Shown here in pieces: positions 43,350-52,258 of a stretch of DNA of 64,000 nucleotides (positions are counted from its first letter, which is position 1; every line of letters begins with the position of its first letter). Made by a program: the position numbers and the translations under genes. The notes beneath the pieces were generated by a model, which saw nothing but the letters and a program-made list of their open reading frames with translations, did no database searches and was not told the DNA's origin. The stretch is from Pseudomonas anguilliseptica (GTDB lineage: Bacteria > Pseudomonadota > Gammaproteobacteria > Pseudomonadales > Pseudomonadaceae), in assembly GCF_900105355.1 (NCBI RefSeq), contig NZ_FNSC01000001.1, forward strand, positions 1,612,001-1,676,000, in the 5' to 3' direction.

Positions 43350-44954
43350 ATGAGTGCAGTGATCGATCCGGGCCACGCTGGCCACGGTCATGCCGGACAT
43401 GACCATCACCACGGCCCGGCCAAGGGCCTGATGCGCTGGGTGTTGACCACCAATCACAAAGATATCGGCACCATGTACCTGTGGTTCAGCTTCGCCATGT
43501 TCCTGCTGGGCGGCAGCATGGCCATGGTGATTCGTGCCGAGCTGTTCCAACCCGGCCTGCAGATCGTGCAGCCGGAGTTCTTCAACCAGATGACCACCAT
43601 GCATGGCCTGATCATGGTCTTCGGTGCGGTGATGCCGGCCTTCGTCGGTCTGGCCAACTGGATGATTCCGCTGATGATTGGCGCGCCGGACATGGCCCTG
43701 CCACGGATGAACAACTTCAGTTTCTGGCTGCTGCCGGCCGCCTTTGGCATGTTGGTCAGTACGCTGTTCATGGAGGGTGGCGGGCCGAACTTCGGCTGGA
43801 CCTTCTATGCGCCGCTGTCGACCACTTACGCGCCGGAGTCGGTGACCTTCTTTATTTTTGCCGTGCACCTGATGGGCATCAGTTCGATCATGGGCGCGAT
43901 CAACGTGGTCGCCACCATTCTCAACCTGCGCGCCCCCGGCATGACCCTGATGAAGATGCCGCTGTTCGTCTGGACCTGGCTGATCACCGCATTCCTGTTG
44001 ATCGCGGTGATGCCGGTTCTGGCCGGTTGCGTGACCATGATGCTGATGGACATCCACTTCGGCACCAGCTTCTTTAGCGCTGCAGGTGGCGGTGACCCAG
44101 TGCTGTTCCAGCACGTGTTCTGGTTCTTCGGTCATCCCGAGGTGTACATCATGATCCTGCCGGCCTTCGGCGCGGTCAGCTCGATCATTCCTGCCTTCGC
44201 CCGCAAGCCCTTGTTTGGCTACACCTCGATGGTCTATGCGACGGCGAGCATCGCCTTTCTGTCGTTTATCGTCTGGGCGCACCACATGTTCACCGTCGGC
44301 ATTCCGCTGACCGGCGAATTGTTCTTTATGTACGCCACCATGCTGATTGCCGTGCCGACTGGGGTGAAGGTGTTCAACTGGGCCAGCACCATGTGGCGCG
44401 GTTCGATGACCTTTGAGACACCGATGCTGTTCTCGGTGGCCTTCGTCATCCTGTTCACCATCGGCGGTTTCTCCGGCCTGATGCTGGCCATTGCCCCGGC
44501 GGACTTCCAGTACCACGACACCTACTTCGTGGTGGCGCACTTCCATTACGTGCTGGTGCCCGGAGCGATCTTCGGCATCTTTGCCTCAGCCTATTACTGG
44601 CTGCCTAAGTGGACCGGGCACATGTATGACGAGACCCTCGGCAAGCTGCATTTCTGGATGAGTTTCGTCGGTATGAACCTGGCGTTCTTCCCGATGCACT
44701 TTGTCGGCCTGGCCGGCATGCCGCGGCGCATTCCGGACTACAACATGATGTTCGCCAACTTCAACATGGTGTCGAGCATTGGCGCCTTTATGTTCGGTGC
44801 CACCCAGTTGCTGTTCCTGTTTATCGTCATCAAGTGCATTCGTGGCGGCAAGCCCGCCGCAGCCAAGCCTTGGGATGGTGCCGAAGGGTTGGAGTGGACG
44901 GTGCCGTCGCCTGCGCCCTATCACACCTTCACTACGCCGCCTGAAGTGAAATAG
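43350..44954 (+). CDS. coxA: cytochrome c oxidase subunit I
   Basis: 534 residues with twelve TM segments. It carries haem a and the haem a3-CuB site: WFFGHPEVYIMILPAFG (CuB His and the His-Tyr crosslink, with the D-channel Glu), WAHHMFTVG (CuB histidines) and VVAHFHYVLVPG (haem histidines). It reduces O2 to water and pumps protons. The N-terminus is His-rich (GHAGHGHAGHDHHHG). Ends in TAG; ctaG starts 11 bp later. Confidence 0.97.
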   Translation: MSAVIDPGHAGHGHAGHDHHHGPAKGLMRWVLTTNHKDIGTMYLWFSFAMFLLGGSMAMVIRAELFQPGLQIVQPEFFNQMTTMHGLIMVFGAVMPAFVGLANWMIPLMIGAPDMALPRMNNFSFWLLPAAFGMLVSTLFMEGGGPNFGWTFYAPLSTTYAPESVTFFIFAVHLMGISSIMGAINVVATILNLRAPGMTLMKMPLFVWTWLITAFLLIAVMPVLAGCVTMMLMDIHFGTSFFSAAGGGDPVLFQHVFWFFGHPEVYIMILPAFGAVSSIIPAFARKPLFGYTSMVYATASIAFLSFIVWAHHMFTVGIPLTGELFFMYATMLIAVPTGVKVFNWASTMWRGSMTFETPMLFSVAFVILFTIGGFSGLMLAIAPADFQYHDTYFVVAHFHYVLVPGAIFGIFASAYYWLPKWTGHMYDETLGKLHFWMSFVGMNLAFFPMHFVGLAGMPRRIPDYNMMFANFNMVSSIGAFMFGATQLLFLFIVIKCIRGGKPAAAKPWDGAEGLEWTVPSPAPYHTFTTPPEVK

Positions 44955-44965
44955 GGAGCCGACCG

Positions 44966-45520
44966 ATGAGTGAAGCCCTGTCGACCCGCCGTCTGGTTAT
45001 CCGCCTTTTACTGGTGGTGGTCGGCATGTTCGGCTTCGGCTTTGCTCTGGTGCCGATCTATGACGTGATGTGCCAGGCCTTTGGTATCAACGGCAAAACC
45101 GCCGGGGCCTATGAGGCCGGGTTGCAAAGCACCGATGAGTCGCGCCAGGTGCGGGTGCAGTTTCTCGCCACCAATGCCGCTGAGATGGTCTGGGAGTTCG
45201 GTCCTCAGGCCGACGAGCTTCTGGTGCATCCGGGCGAAAGCACGCAGATGCTGTTTGTCGCCTACAACCCCACGGATAAGCCGATGACCGCCCAGGCAAT
45301 TCCCAGCGTGGCGCCGTCCAAAGCCGCTGCCTACTTTCACAAGACCGAGTGTTTTTGCTTTACCCAGCAGGTACTGCAACCCGGTGAGCGTATCGAAATG
45401 CCGGTGCGCTTTATCGTCGATAGAGACTTACCAGCAGATGTTCGCCACCTGACCCTGGCCTACACCTTGTTTGATATCACCGTGCGCAAACCGCCGGTGG
45501 CACAAGCGACGGCTCCATAA
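44966..45520 (+). CDS. ctaG: cytochrome c oxidase assembly protein CtaG/Cox11
   Basis: 184 residues: one N-terminal TM (LVIRLLLVVVGMFGFGFALV) followed by PIYDVMCQAFGINGKT and a periplasmic immunoglobulin-like domain with the copper motif KTECFCFTQQ. It delivers copper to the CuB site of subunit I. Placed between coxA and coxC as usual. Confidence 0.95.
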   Translation: MSEALSTRRLVIRLLLVVVGMFGFGFALVPIYDVMCQAFGINGKTAGAYEAGLQSTDESRQVRVQFLATNAAEMVWEFGPQADELLVHPGESTQMLFVAYNPTDKPMTAQAIPSVAPSKAAAYFHKTECFCFTQQVLQPGERIEMPVRFIVDRDLPADVRHLTLAYTLFDITVRKPPVAQATAP

Positions 45521-45532
45521 GGAGAACAATAA

Positions 45533-46429
45533 ATGTCGAGTCACGAAACTCACGAAAGCTATTACGTCCCGGCCCAGAGCAAGTGGCCGATCATCGCCAC
45601 CCTGGGCATGCTGTTTTCGGTGTACGGTGTAGGCACCTGGTTTAACGATATGAAGGCCGATCGCGCCGACTCCAACGGCCCGCTGATCTTCTTTATCGGT
45701 GGGTTGTTTCTCGCCTATATGCTGTTCGGCTGGTTCGGCAATGTGATCAAGGAAAGCCGCTCCGGCATGTACAGCCCGCAGATGGATCGCTCATTCCGCT
45801 GGGGCATGAGCTGGTTCATCTTCTCCGAGGTGATGTTCTTCGCCGCGTTCTTCGGTGTGTTGTTCTACGTGCGCACCTGGGCCGGTCCCTGGCTCGGTGG
45901 GGAAGGCGACAAGGGCATCGCCAACATGCTTTGGCCGGGCTTCGAGTACAGCTGGCCGTTGCTCAACACGCCTGATCCGAAGCTCTACCCGGCACCCAGT
46001 GGCACCATCAGCGCCTGGGGTCTGCCGCTGATCAATACCATTCTGCTGGTCACTTCCAGCTTCACCCTGACCTTTGCCCACCACGCGTTGCGCAAGAACC
46101 ACCGCAAACCGCTGGCTCTGTGGCTGGCACTGACAGTGATTCTCGGCATCGCCTTTCTGGTACTGCAGGTCGAGGAGTACATCCATGCCTACACCGAACT
46201 GGGCCTGACTCTTGGCTCGGGCATCTACGGCGCAACCTTCTTTATGCTCACTGGCTTTCACGGTGCCCACGTGACCCTGGGGGCGCTGATGCTGAGCATC
46301 ATGCTGATTCGGGTGATCCGTGGTCATTTCAGCCCCGAGCAGCACTTCGGCTTCGAGGCGGCGGCCTGGTATTGGCACTTTGTGGATGTGGTTTGGATTG
46401 GTCTGTTTGTCTTCGTTTATGTGCTGTGA
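45533..46429 (+). CDS. coxC: cytochrome c oxidase subunit III
   Basis: 298 residues, seven TM segments: WPIIATLGMLFSVYGVGTWF, SWFIFSEVMFFAAFFGVLFY (with the conserved glutamate), LVTSSFTLTFAHHALRKNHR, FMLTGFHGAHVTLGALML and WYWHFVDVVWIGLFVFVYVL. It stabilises subunit I and the proton uptake path. Last structural subunit gene; a small convergent gene follows after 5 bp. Confidence 0.95.
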   Translation: MSSHETHESYYVPAQSKWPIIATLGMLFSVYGVGTWFNDMKADRADSNGPLIFFIGGLFLAYMLFGWFGNVIKESRSGMYSPQMDRSFRWGMSWFIFSEVMFFAAFFGVLFYVRTWAGPWLGGEGDKGIANMLWPGFEYSWPLLNTPDPKLYPAPSGTISAWGLPLINTILLVTSSFTLTFAHHALRKNHRKPLALWLALTVILGIAFLVLQVEEYIHAYTELGLTLGSGIYGATFFMLTGFHGAHVTLGALMLSIMLIRVIRGHFSPEQHFGFEAAAWYWHFVDVVWIGLFVFVYVL

Positions 46430-46434
46430 CGCGG

Positions 46435-46638
46435 TTACCAGGTGACATGTGTGACCAGTTGGCCGCTGTAGAAGCCCCAGGCAATAAGGGCAACGGTCAG
46501 CGCGGTAAGGGTCACGCGCACAGTCAGCGCGTTGACCACCCGTGAGGTGCGGCCTTCGTCCTTGACCAGAAAAAACAGACCACTGAACAGGCTGACCAGA
46601 GTAGCCAGTAGTAACAGGACGATCGCGGCTTTGAGCAT
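46435..46638 (-). CDS. small two-TM protein (DUF2909-like)
   Basis: 67 residues with two TM segments (AIVLLLLATLVSLFSGLFFLV and LTALTVALIAWGFYSGQLV) joined by a charged turn (KDEGRTSRVVNALTVR). Equivalent genes (P. aeruginosa PA0109) sit on the opposite strand at this place in cox operons. Function unknown; it may assist oxidase assembly. It diverges from surf1, with 88 bp between. Confidence 0.75.
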   Translation of the reverse strand: MLKAAIVLLLLATLVSLFSGLFFLVKDEGRTSRVVNALTVRVTLTALTVALIAWGFYSGQLVTHVTW

Positions 46639-46726
46639 GCGTGACTCCCAAGCGGAACTTCGGGGGAAGGGAAATGCGCTTCAGCTGCAGTATAGCCAGC
46701 TTGTTCAGGGCTCCAGGGAGGTTGCT

Positions 46727-47458
46727 ATGAGCGCCTTCCGTCCTGGCTGGCTGCCCTGCGTACTGGTGTTGCTGCTATTTCCCTGTCTGATCGCCCTGGG
46801 TTTCTGGCAGCTGGCGCGGGCCGAAGAAAAGCGCCAACTGCTGGCCGCACACCAGGCCCAGCAACTGGCCGCACCGATCAGCATCGATGAACTGGAGCGC
46901 CAGCCCAATCCGGCGTACCAGCGCGTGCAGCTGCAGGGCTTCTTCGATGCACGGCATACCTTGCTGCTGGACAACCGCACCCGCGACGGCAAGGTCGGCG
47001 TTGAAGTGCTGCAACCCTTCTATGACCAAACCAGCGGTCTCTGGCTGCTGCTCAATCGCGGCTGGCTGCCTTGGCCGGACCGGCGCATCAGCCCAACCTT
47101 CGCTACCCCGGATACCCCGCTGCGTCTGCAGGCCACGGTGTATGTACCGCTGGGTGAAACGTTTCAGCTGCAGGGTGCGCAACCGACCGCAGGCTGGCCG
47201 CAGGTGGTCAGCGAGGTCAAGCCGGACGCCTTGTGGCAGCAATTGGGGCGCGGGGGCCTGAACTATGAAGTCCGGATCGAGCCAGGCCCCGCGTCATTTC
47301 AAATCGATTGGCCGGTTATTGCTATGAGCCCTGACAAGCACCTGGGTTACGCCGTGCAATGGTTCGCCCTGGCGGCGGCCTTGCTCTGCCTGTTTATCTA
47401 TTTAGGTCTATCTAACGCGCGGGAGACTCGCCATGAACCCAGCCATCGCTCTGCCTGA
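46727..47458 (+). CDS. SURF1-family cytochrome oxidase assembly protein
   Basis: 243 residues from ATG 46727 (MSAFRPGWLPCVLVLLLFPC, GGGAGGTTGCT upstream); earlier in-frame codons lack a ribosome binding site. N-terminal TM with ALGFWQLARAEEK, a periplasmic domain (LLDNRTRDGKVGVEVLQPF, LLLNRGWLPWP) and a C-terminal TM (HLGYAVQWFALAAALLCLFIYLGL). It helps insert haem a into subunit I. It overlaps the next gene by 26 bp. Confidence 0.92.
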   Translation: MSAFRPGWLPCVLVLLLFPCLIALGFWQLARAEEKRQLLAAHQAQQLAAPISIDELERQPNPAYQRVQLQGFFDARHTLLLDNRTRDGKVGVEVLQPFYDQTSGLWLLLNRGWLPWPDRRISPTFATPDTPLRLQATVYVPLGETFQLQGAQPTAGWPQVVSEVKPDALWQQLGRGGLNYEVRIEPGPASFQIDWPVIAMSPDKHLGYAVQWFALAAALLCLFIYLGLSNARETRHEPSHRSA

Positions 47459-48017
47459 AGTGTCGCCCAGCCAGCGGCGCCGTGGACGGCTGCAACTGAT
47501 CCTGATTCTTGCCGTGGTCATAGGCCCGATGATCCTCGCCAGCGCCATGTATCAGTGGCGCTTCTGGGTGCCGGAAACCCGCAGCTACCACGGCGAACTG
47601 ATCGGCACCGGGCAGACCCGCGCCGACCTCGGTGTGCTCGGTGTCGATGAGCAGCGCTGGCAACTGCTGGTGACCGTGCCGGATGTCTGCGATGCGGCTT
47701 GCAAGGAGCTGGTGTTTCTCGCCCGCCAGGTGCATATCGGCCTCAACCGGGATGTCGGCCGTGCCGCGCATGGCCTGGCCACTGCCAAACCTCTCGCTGG
47801 CGACTATGACGCCCAGCTGCGCCGTGAATACCCGCAGCTGGCGCGCTATCAGCTGCAACTGGAGGCCTACGGCAAGATGGCCGGCTCTGCCTCCGGCGCG
47901 CAGCTGTGGATCATTGATCCTCACGGCAATCTGGTGCTGCGTTATGACGCCACTAGCAAGGGCAAGGCGATTCTCAACGATCTGCGGCATCTGCTGAAAA
48001 TCTCGCAAATTGGTTAA
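47433..48017 (+). CDS. Sco-like membrane-anchored protein with a CxxxC motif
   Basis: 194 residues: one N-terminal TM (LQLILILAVVIGPMILASAM), then a periplasmic thioredoxin-like segment with VPDVCDAACKELVFLAR, a CxxxC motif as in Sco copper chaperones, and a late strand LWIIDPHGNLVLRYD. It lies between surf1 and ctaA (P. aeruginosa PA0111 position). A role in copper delivery or thiol reduction for CuA would fit, alongside the true Sco gene at 50018. No third copper ligand is obvious. Confidence 0.7.
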   Translation: MNPAIALPEVSPSQRRRGRLQLILILAVVIGPMILASAMYQWRFWVPETRSYHGELIGTGQTRADLGVLGVDEQRWQLLVTVPDVCDAACKELVFLARQVHIGLNRDVGRAAHGLATAKPLAGDYDAQLRREYPQLARYQLQLEAYGKMAGSASGAQLWIIDPHGNLVLRYDATSKGKAILNDLRHLLKISQIG

Positions 48018-48039
48018 TGCTGCCCACGGCTAAGGACTG

Positions 48040-49119
48040 ATGATGAGCAAGCCCGGTTACCGTTTTGCCCTGTTCGCCACGCTGTTGGCGGTCGTGGTGG
48101 TGCTGCTCGGTGCCTATACCCGCTTGACCCACGCCGGCCTCGGTTGCCCGGACTGGCCAGGTTGCTACGGCTTTATCGGCGTGCCGATGAGCGAGCATAA
48201 ACAGACCCTGGCCGAGGCACGCTTCCCCGAAGCGCCAGTGGAAGTGGCTAAAGGCTGGTACGAGATGATTCACCGCTATTTTGCCGGTGCTCTGGGTTTG
48301 GTGATTCTCGGCCTGGCTGTACAGGCTTTGCGCCGCCGTGGCGAGGCGGATCAGCCCCTCAAACTGCCCCTGCTGTTGCTCGGGCTGGTGACGTTGCAGG
48401 CCGCCTTTGGCATGTGGACGGTGACCCTCAAACTCTGGCCGCAAGTCGTTACGGCGCATCTGCTGGGCGGCTTTGCCACCCTCAGTCTGTTGTTTCTTCT
48501 AACCCTGCGCCTATCCGGCAAGGTGGCCGCCTTGGCCAATCTACCGGCGCGGCTGCGCAGCCTGGCGGCGCTCGGCCTGCTGCTGGTGATCGGGCAGATC
48601 GCCCTCGGCGGCTGGGTCAGCAGCAACTATGCGGCGGTCGCCTGCGTCGATCTGCCGACCTGTCATGGCGAATGGTGGCCGGCGATGGACTTCGCCAACG
48701 GTTTTCACCTGACCCAGCATATCGGTCCCAACTACCTCGGTGGCCAACTCGACAGCGATGCCCGTACCGCCATCCATATGACTCACCGTATCGGCGCGCT
48801 GCTGATCACCCTGGTGCTGCTGCTGTTGGCCTGGCAACTCAAGCGCCATGGCCTGGTGCGCTTGGCCGGGCTGCTGGTGCTGGCGCTGGCCGTGCAGATC
48901 AGTCTGGGCATCAGCAACGTGGTGTTTCACCTGCCGCTGCTGGTGGCGGTGGCGCATAACCTCGGCGGCGCGGCGCTGCTGCTGACTCTGGTGCTGACCA
49001 ATTACCGGTTGCGCAGCCCGCACGGCTGGCATCCCCTGCGACAGACGCGTCCGTCGGCTTCGCCGCGTTACCCGGCAAATAACCAGAACAATCGAGGAGA
49101 GACCTTATGGCTACTCTAG
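48040..49119 (+). CDS. ctaA: haem A synthase
   Basis: 359 residues, eight TM segments. Conserved motifs: TRLTHAGLGCPDWPGCYG near the N-terminus, WYEMIHRYFAGALGLVILGL, GGWVSSNYAAVACVDLPTCHGEWWP and MTHRIGALLITLVLLLLAW carry the haem-binding histidines. It converts haem O to haem A for the oxidase. Upstream of and overlapping ctaB by 13 bp. Confidence 0.95.
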   Translation: MMSKPGYRFALFATLLAVVVVLLGAYTRLTHAGLGCPDWPGCYGFIGVPMSEHKQTLAEARFPEAPVEVAKGWYEMIHRYFAGALGLVILGLAVQALRRRGEADQPLKLPLLLLGLVTLQAAFGMWTVTLKLWPQVVTAHLLGGFATLSLLFLLTLRLSGKVAALANLPARLRSLAALGLLLVIGQIALGGWVSSNYAAVACVDLPTCHGEWWPAMDFANGFHLTQHIGPNYLGGQLDSDARTAIHMTHRIGALLITLVLLLLAWQLKRHGLVRLAGLLVLALAVQISLGISNVVFHLPLLVAVAHNLGGAALLLTLVLTNYRLRSPHGWHPLRQTRPSASPRYPANNQNNRGETLWLL

Positions 49120-50006
49120 TGCGCGAACAGCAAGCCCACGCCACATGGCGCGATTATCTGGAGCTGACCAAACCGCGGGTGGTAGTGCTGATGCTGATCA
49201 CCTCCCTGGTCGGCATGTTTCTCGCCACCCGTGCCGGGGTCGCCTGGCAGGTGCTGATCTTCGGCAACCTGGGTATCGGTTTGTGCGCCGGCGCCGCGGC
49301 GGCGGTCAACCATGTGGTCGATCGGCGTATCGACTCGATCATGGCGCGTACCCACAAACGGCCGGTGACGGCCGGGCGTTTGTCACCGACTGCGGCACTG
49401 GGCTTCGCCTTGCTGTTGGCGGTGGCCGGTATGGCGTTGTTGCTGACCTTTACCAACGAGCTGGCCGCCTGGCTGACCCTGGCCTCACTGCTCGGCTACG
49501 CGGTGCTCTACACCGGCTTTCTCAAACGTGCCACGCCGCAAAATATCGTCATCGGCGGGCTGGCTGGCGCAGCGCCACCGCTGCTGGGCTGGGTCGCTGT
49601 AACCGGGCATATCAGCGCCGAATCGCTGCTGCTGGTGCTGATCATCTTCGCCTGGACACCGCCGCACTTCTGGGCCCTGGCCATCCACCGCAAGGAGGAA
49701 TACGCCAAGGCCGATATCCCCATGCTGCCGGTGACCCACGGTGAGCACTACACCAAGGTGCATATCCTGCTCTACACCCTGGTGATGTTTGCCGTGACCC
49801 TGCTGCCTTACGCCATCCATATGAGCGGGCTGCTCTATCTGGCTTGCGCCGTGCTGCTGGGCGGGCGCTTCCTGCATTGGGCAGTGGTGCTGTACCGTGA
49901 CAGCAAACCGCATGCGGCGATCAACACCTTCAAATACAGCATCTGGTATCTTTTCGCGCTGTTTATCGCCCTGCTGGTCGACCACTATCTGCTGTTAAAC
50001 CTGTAA
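49107..50006 (+). CDS. ctaB: protohaem IX farnesyltransferase (haem O synthase)
   Basis: 299 residues, UbiA prenyltransferase fold with about nine TM segments. The prenyl-diphosphate motif AAAVNHVVDRRIDSIMARTH and KRPVTAGRLSP, plus YTGFLKRATPQNIVIGG and FAWTPPHFWALAIHRKEEY, are diagnostic. It makes haem O from haem B for CtaA. ATG 49107 with GAGGAGAG upstream. Confidence 0.96.
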   Translation: MATLVREQQAHATWRDYLELTKPRVVVLMLITSLVGMFLATRAGVAWQVLIFGNLGIGLCAGAAAAVNHVVDRRIDSIMARTHKRPVTAGRLSPTAALGFALLLAVAGMALLLTFTNELAAWLTLASLLGYAVLYTGFLKRATPQNIVIGGLAGAAPPLLGWVAVTGHISAESLLLVLIIFAWTPPHFWALAIHRKEEYAKADIPMLPVTHGEHYTKVHILLYTLVMFAVTLLPYAIHMSGLLYLACAVLLGGRFLHWAVVLYRDSKPHAAINTFKYSIWYLFALFIALLVDHYLLLNL

Positions 50007-50017
50007 TCGTTGGTGCC

Positions 50018-50650
50018 ATGACCCGAACCCAGATCACCGTTTTTGTTCTCGTTGCCATCGTCGCCCTGGTGCTGGGCCTGACCGTCAACAAGGTGCTGAC
50101 CAGCAAGGGCCAGGGTGATCCCACCGTGTTGCTGGATGCCGGCATCGTGTTGCTGCCACAGAGCCGCAACCTGCCGGAGCTGAGCCTGACCAATCAGGAC
50201 GGGCAGAGCGTGGCGGTGGATCAGCTCAAGGATCAGTGGAGCCTGCTGTTCTTCGGCTACACCTTCTGCCCGGACATTTGCCCGGCCACCCTCGCCCAGC
50301 TGCGCCAGCTGCAGGGCCAACTACCGCCGGAAACGCTGGCCAAGTTGCGCATCGTTCTGGTCACGGTAGATCCGCACCGCGACACCCCGGAGCAGTTGAA
50401 GAAGTACCTGGACTATTTCGATGCCGGTTTTATTGGCCTGACCGGTGAGGAAGCGACCATCCAGAAACTGGCTAACGGCGTCAGCATTCCGTTTATTCCG
50501 GCCGATACCAGCAAGGAAAACTACACCGTCGACCACAGCGGTAACCTGGTGCTGATCGGCCCCGACGGCAAGCAGCGCGGTTTTATCCGCGCGCCGATCA
50601 ACAACACCAAGCTGGCCGCGCAGCTGCCCGGCCTGCTCGACCGGCCCTAA
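50018..50650 (+). CDS. senC: SCO1/SenC-family copper chaperone
   Basis: 210 residues: an N-terminal TM anchor (ITVFVLVAIVALVLGLTVN) and a thioredoxin-like domain with the copper-binding pair FFGYTFCPDICPATLAQL (CxxxC) and the ligand histidine in NYTVDHSGNLVLIGP. It metallates the CuA site of CoxB. Last gene of the cox operon; the convergent VOC gene begins 4 bp after the stop. Confidence 0.94.
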   Translation: MTRTQITVFVLVAIVALVLGLTVNKVLTSKGQGDPTVLLDAGIVLLPQSRNLPELSLTNQDGQSVAVDQLKDQWSLLFFGYTFCPDICPATLAQLRQLQGQLPPETLAKLRIVLVTVDPHRDTPEQLKKYLDYFDAGFIGLTGEEATIQKLANGVSIPFIPADTSKENYTVDHSGNLVLIGPDGKQRGFIRAPINNTKLAAQLPGLLDRP

Positions 50651-50654
50651 GCAG

Positions 50655-51080
50655 CTATTTGGCAAATAGCTGGCTGATGTCCTTGAACGCCTTGAACTCC
50701 AGGGCGTTGCCGCACGGGTCGAGCAGGAACAGCGTGGCCTGCTCGCCAACCTGGCCGGCGAAGCGCACATAGGGTTCGATCACAAACTGCGTGCCCTTGG
50801 CCTGTAGCCGTGCCGCCAGCGTTTGCCAATCTTCCCAGCCCAATACCACACCGAAATGCGGCACCGGCACGTCGTGGCCGTCCACCGGGTTGCTGTGCGC
50901 GGCTTCCTGATGCGCCATTTTCGGTGCCTGGTGGATCACCAGCTGGTGGCCGAAGAAATCGAAATCCACCCAGTGGTCGCTGCTGCGGCCTTCGGCACAG
51001 CCGAACACCTCGCCATAGAAATGCCGGGCGGCAGCCAGGTCGTAGACGGGAATTGCTAGGTGAAAGGGTGCGAGCGCCAT
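50655..51080 (-). CDS. VOC-superfamily (glyoxalase/dioxygenase-like) protein
   Basis: 141 residues with the paired beta-alpha-beta-beta-beta units of the vicinal-oxygen-chelate fold: [26 protein letters not shown]-type second half ([21 protein letters not shown]) and [15 protein letters not shown], where the final glutamate is a usual metal ligand. The substrate is unknown. Divergent from the LysR gene at 51191. Confidence 0.85.
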   Translation of the reverse strand: MALAPFHLAIPVYDLAAARHFYGEVFGCAEGRSSDHWVDFDFFGHQLVIHQAPKMAHQEAAHSNPVDGHDVPVPHFGVVLGWEDWQTLAARLQAKGTQFVIEPYVRFAGQVGEQATLFLLDPCGNALEFKAFKDISQLFAK

Positions 51081-51190
51081 GATTGAGATCCTTCAGGTTA
51101 CGGTCTGCGGATTCTCAGCAGCAGCGTTACTGATGAAAAGCGAATATCCTTGCTCGCAAACACCAATAAAATTGATCAATCGAGGCGCCG

Positions 51191-52060
51191 ATGCTGCGCG
51201 AATTGAAAACCTTTGTGGCGGTGGCGCGGCATGGCACCTTTGCAGCGGCTGGGCAGCAGGTTGGCTTGACTCAGTCGGCGGTCAGCGCACAGATGCGCGT
51301 ACTGGAGCAGGGGCTGGGCGTTCGCTTGTTCGAGCGCAGTGGGCGTGCGGCGGTGCTCAATGCGGCCGGTCGGGATGCTTTGCCGCTGGCGGAGCAGATG
51401 CTTGGGTTGTATGCGCAGATGGCCCTGCCGACCAGCGCGGCCGAGTGGCAGGGTGAGCTCAAGGTCGGTGCGATTGCCACGCTACAGACCGGATTGCTGC
51501 CGGAGGCCTTGCCGCGATTTCGTGCGGCCGCGCCACGGGTTGAGCTGAAACTGGTGCCGGGCGTGTCGCTGAATCTGCTGAATCAGATCGATGCCGGCGA
51601 GCTGGACCTGGCGCTGCTGATCAAGCCGCCGTTTGAGCTGCCCAAGGAGCTGCTGCAGATCAGTCTGGCGCGCGAGCCGTTTGTGCTGATCACCCCGCTC
51701 GGCGTGACGGTGGATGACCCGTTGCAGATCCTCGCCGAACAGCCGTTCGTGCGTTACGACCGGCGCTCGTTTGGCGGGCGGCGGGTCAACCAGTTCCTCC
51801 GCGAGCAGCGCCTCGTGGTGCAGGAAGCGCTGGAGCTGGATGAACTGGAGGCCATCGTACGGATGGTCGAGTGCGGCCTTGGCGTGTCGCTGATTCCGCG
51901 TGCCGGCCTGTGGCTGCAGCGGCCAACCCAGTTGCGGGTGATCGAGCTGGGCGAGCTGACCTTCCACCGCGAACTGGTAGCGGTATTGCGCCGCGCTCAG
52001 CGTCAGCCAGCTCTGGACTGCCTGCTGGAGTGCCTGCGCGAAGCTGCTGCCCGGCCCTAA
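51191..52060 (+). CDS. LysR-family transcriptional regulator
   Basis: 289 residues: LRELKTFVAVARHGTFAAAGQQVGLTQSAVSAQMRVLEQGLG is a clear LysR DNA-binding domain, followed by an effector domain (LKVGAIATLQTGLLPEALPRF, VECGLGVSLIPRAGLWL). It is divergent from the VOC gene with 110 bp between, in which the palindrome ATTGATCAAT lies close to its start. The VOC gene is its likely target. Confidence 0.85.
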   Translation: MLRELKTFVAVARHGTFAAAGQQVGLTQSAVSAQMRVLEQGLGVRLFERSGRAAVLNAAGRDALPLAEQMLGLYAQMALPTSAAEWQGELKVGAIATLQTGLLPEALPRFRAAAPRVELKLVPGVSLNLLNQIDAGELDLALLIKPPFELPKELLQISLAREPFVLITPLGVTVDDPLQILAEQPFVRYDRRSFGGRRVNQFLREQRLVVQEALELDELEAIVRMVECGLGVSLIPRAGLWLQRPTQLRVIELGELTFHRELVAVLRRAQRQPALDCLLECLREAAARP

Positions 52061-52064
52061 ACGA

Positions 52065-52089
52065 CAAACCCCGCACGAGGCGGGGTTTG
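52065..52089 (+). terminator. possible terminator of the LysR gene
   Basis: Perfect 10-bp stem CAAACCCCGC / GCGGGGTTTG with loop ACGAG, 5 bp after the stop. No long T-run follows. Confidence 0.6.
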
Positions 52090-52111
52090 GCAGAGGATGT
52101 AGCTAACGTTG

Positions 52112-52250
52112 GTGCATAGAATCTGTTTCGGAGCTCGCGAGCTAGAGCCAAACAAGGCGAAAACGGTTGAGGAAGCGCAGTTTACGAGCTGTAAATGAGC
52201 ATTCCGAAGCCGTTTTCAACGCAGTTTGGCCGACGCGCAGCAGATCCGAG
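52112..52250. repeat. dispersed intergenic repeat sharing a core with the 60.3-kb element
   Basis: The 30-bp core at 52176-52205 (CGCAGTTTACGAGCTG then TAAATGAGCATTCC) is an inverted near-copy of 60381-60410. It is flanked by GAAAACGG / CCGTTTTC arms that can form a hairpin. It fills the gap between the LysR gene and metQ. Confidence 0.75.
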
Positions 52251-52258
52251 GCAGGTTC

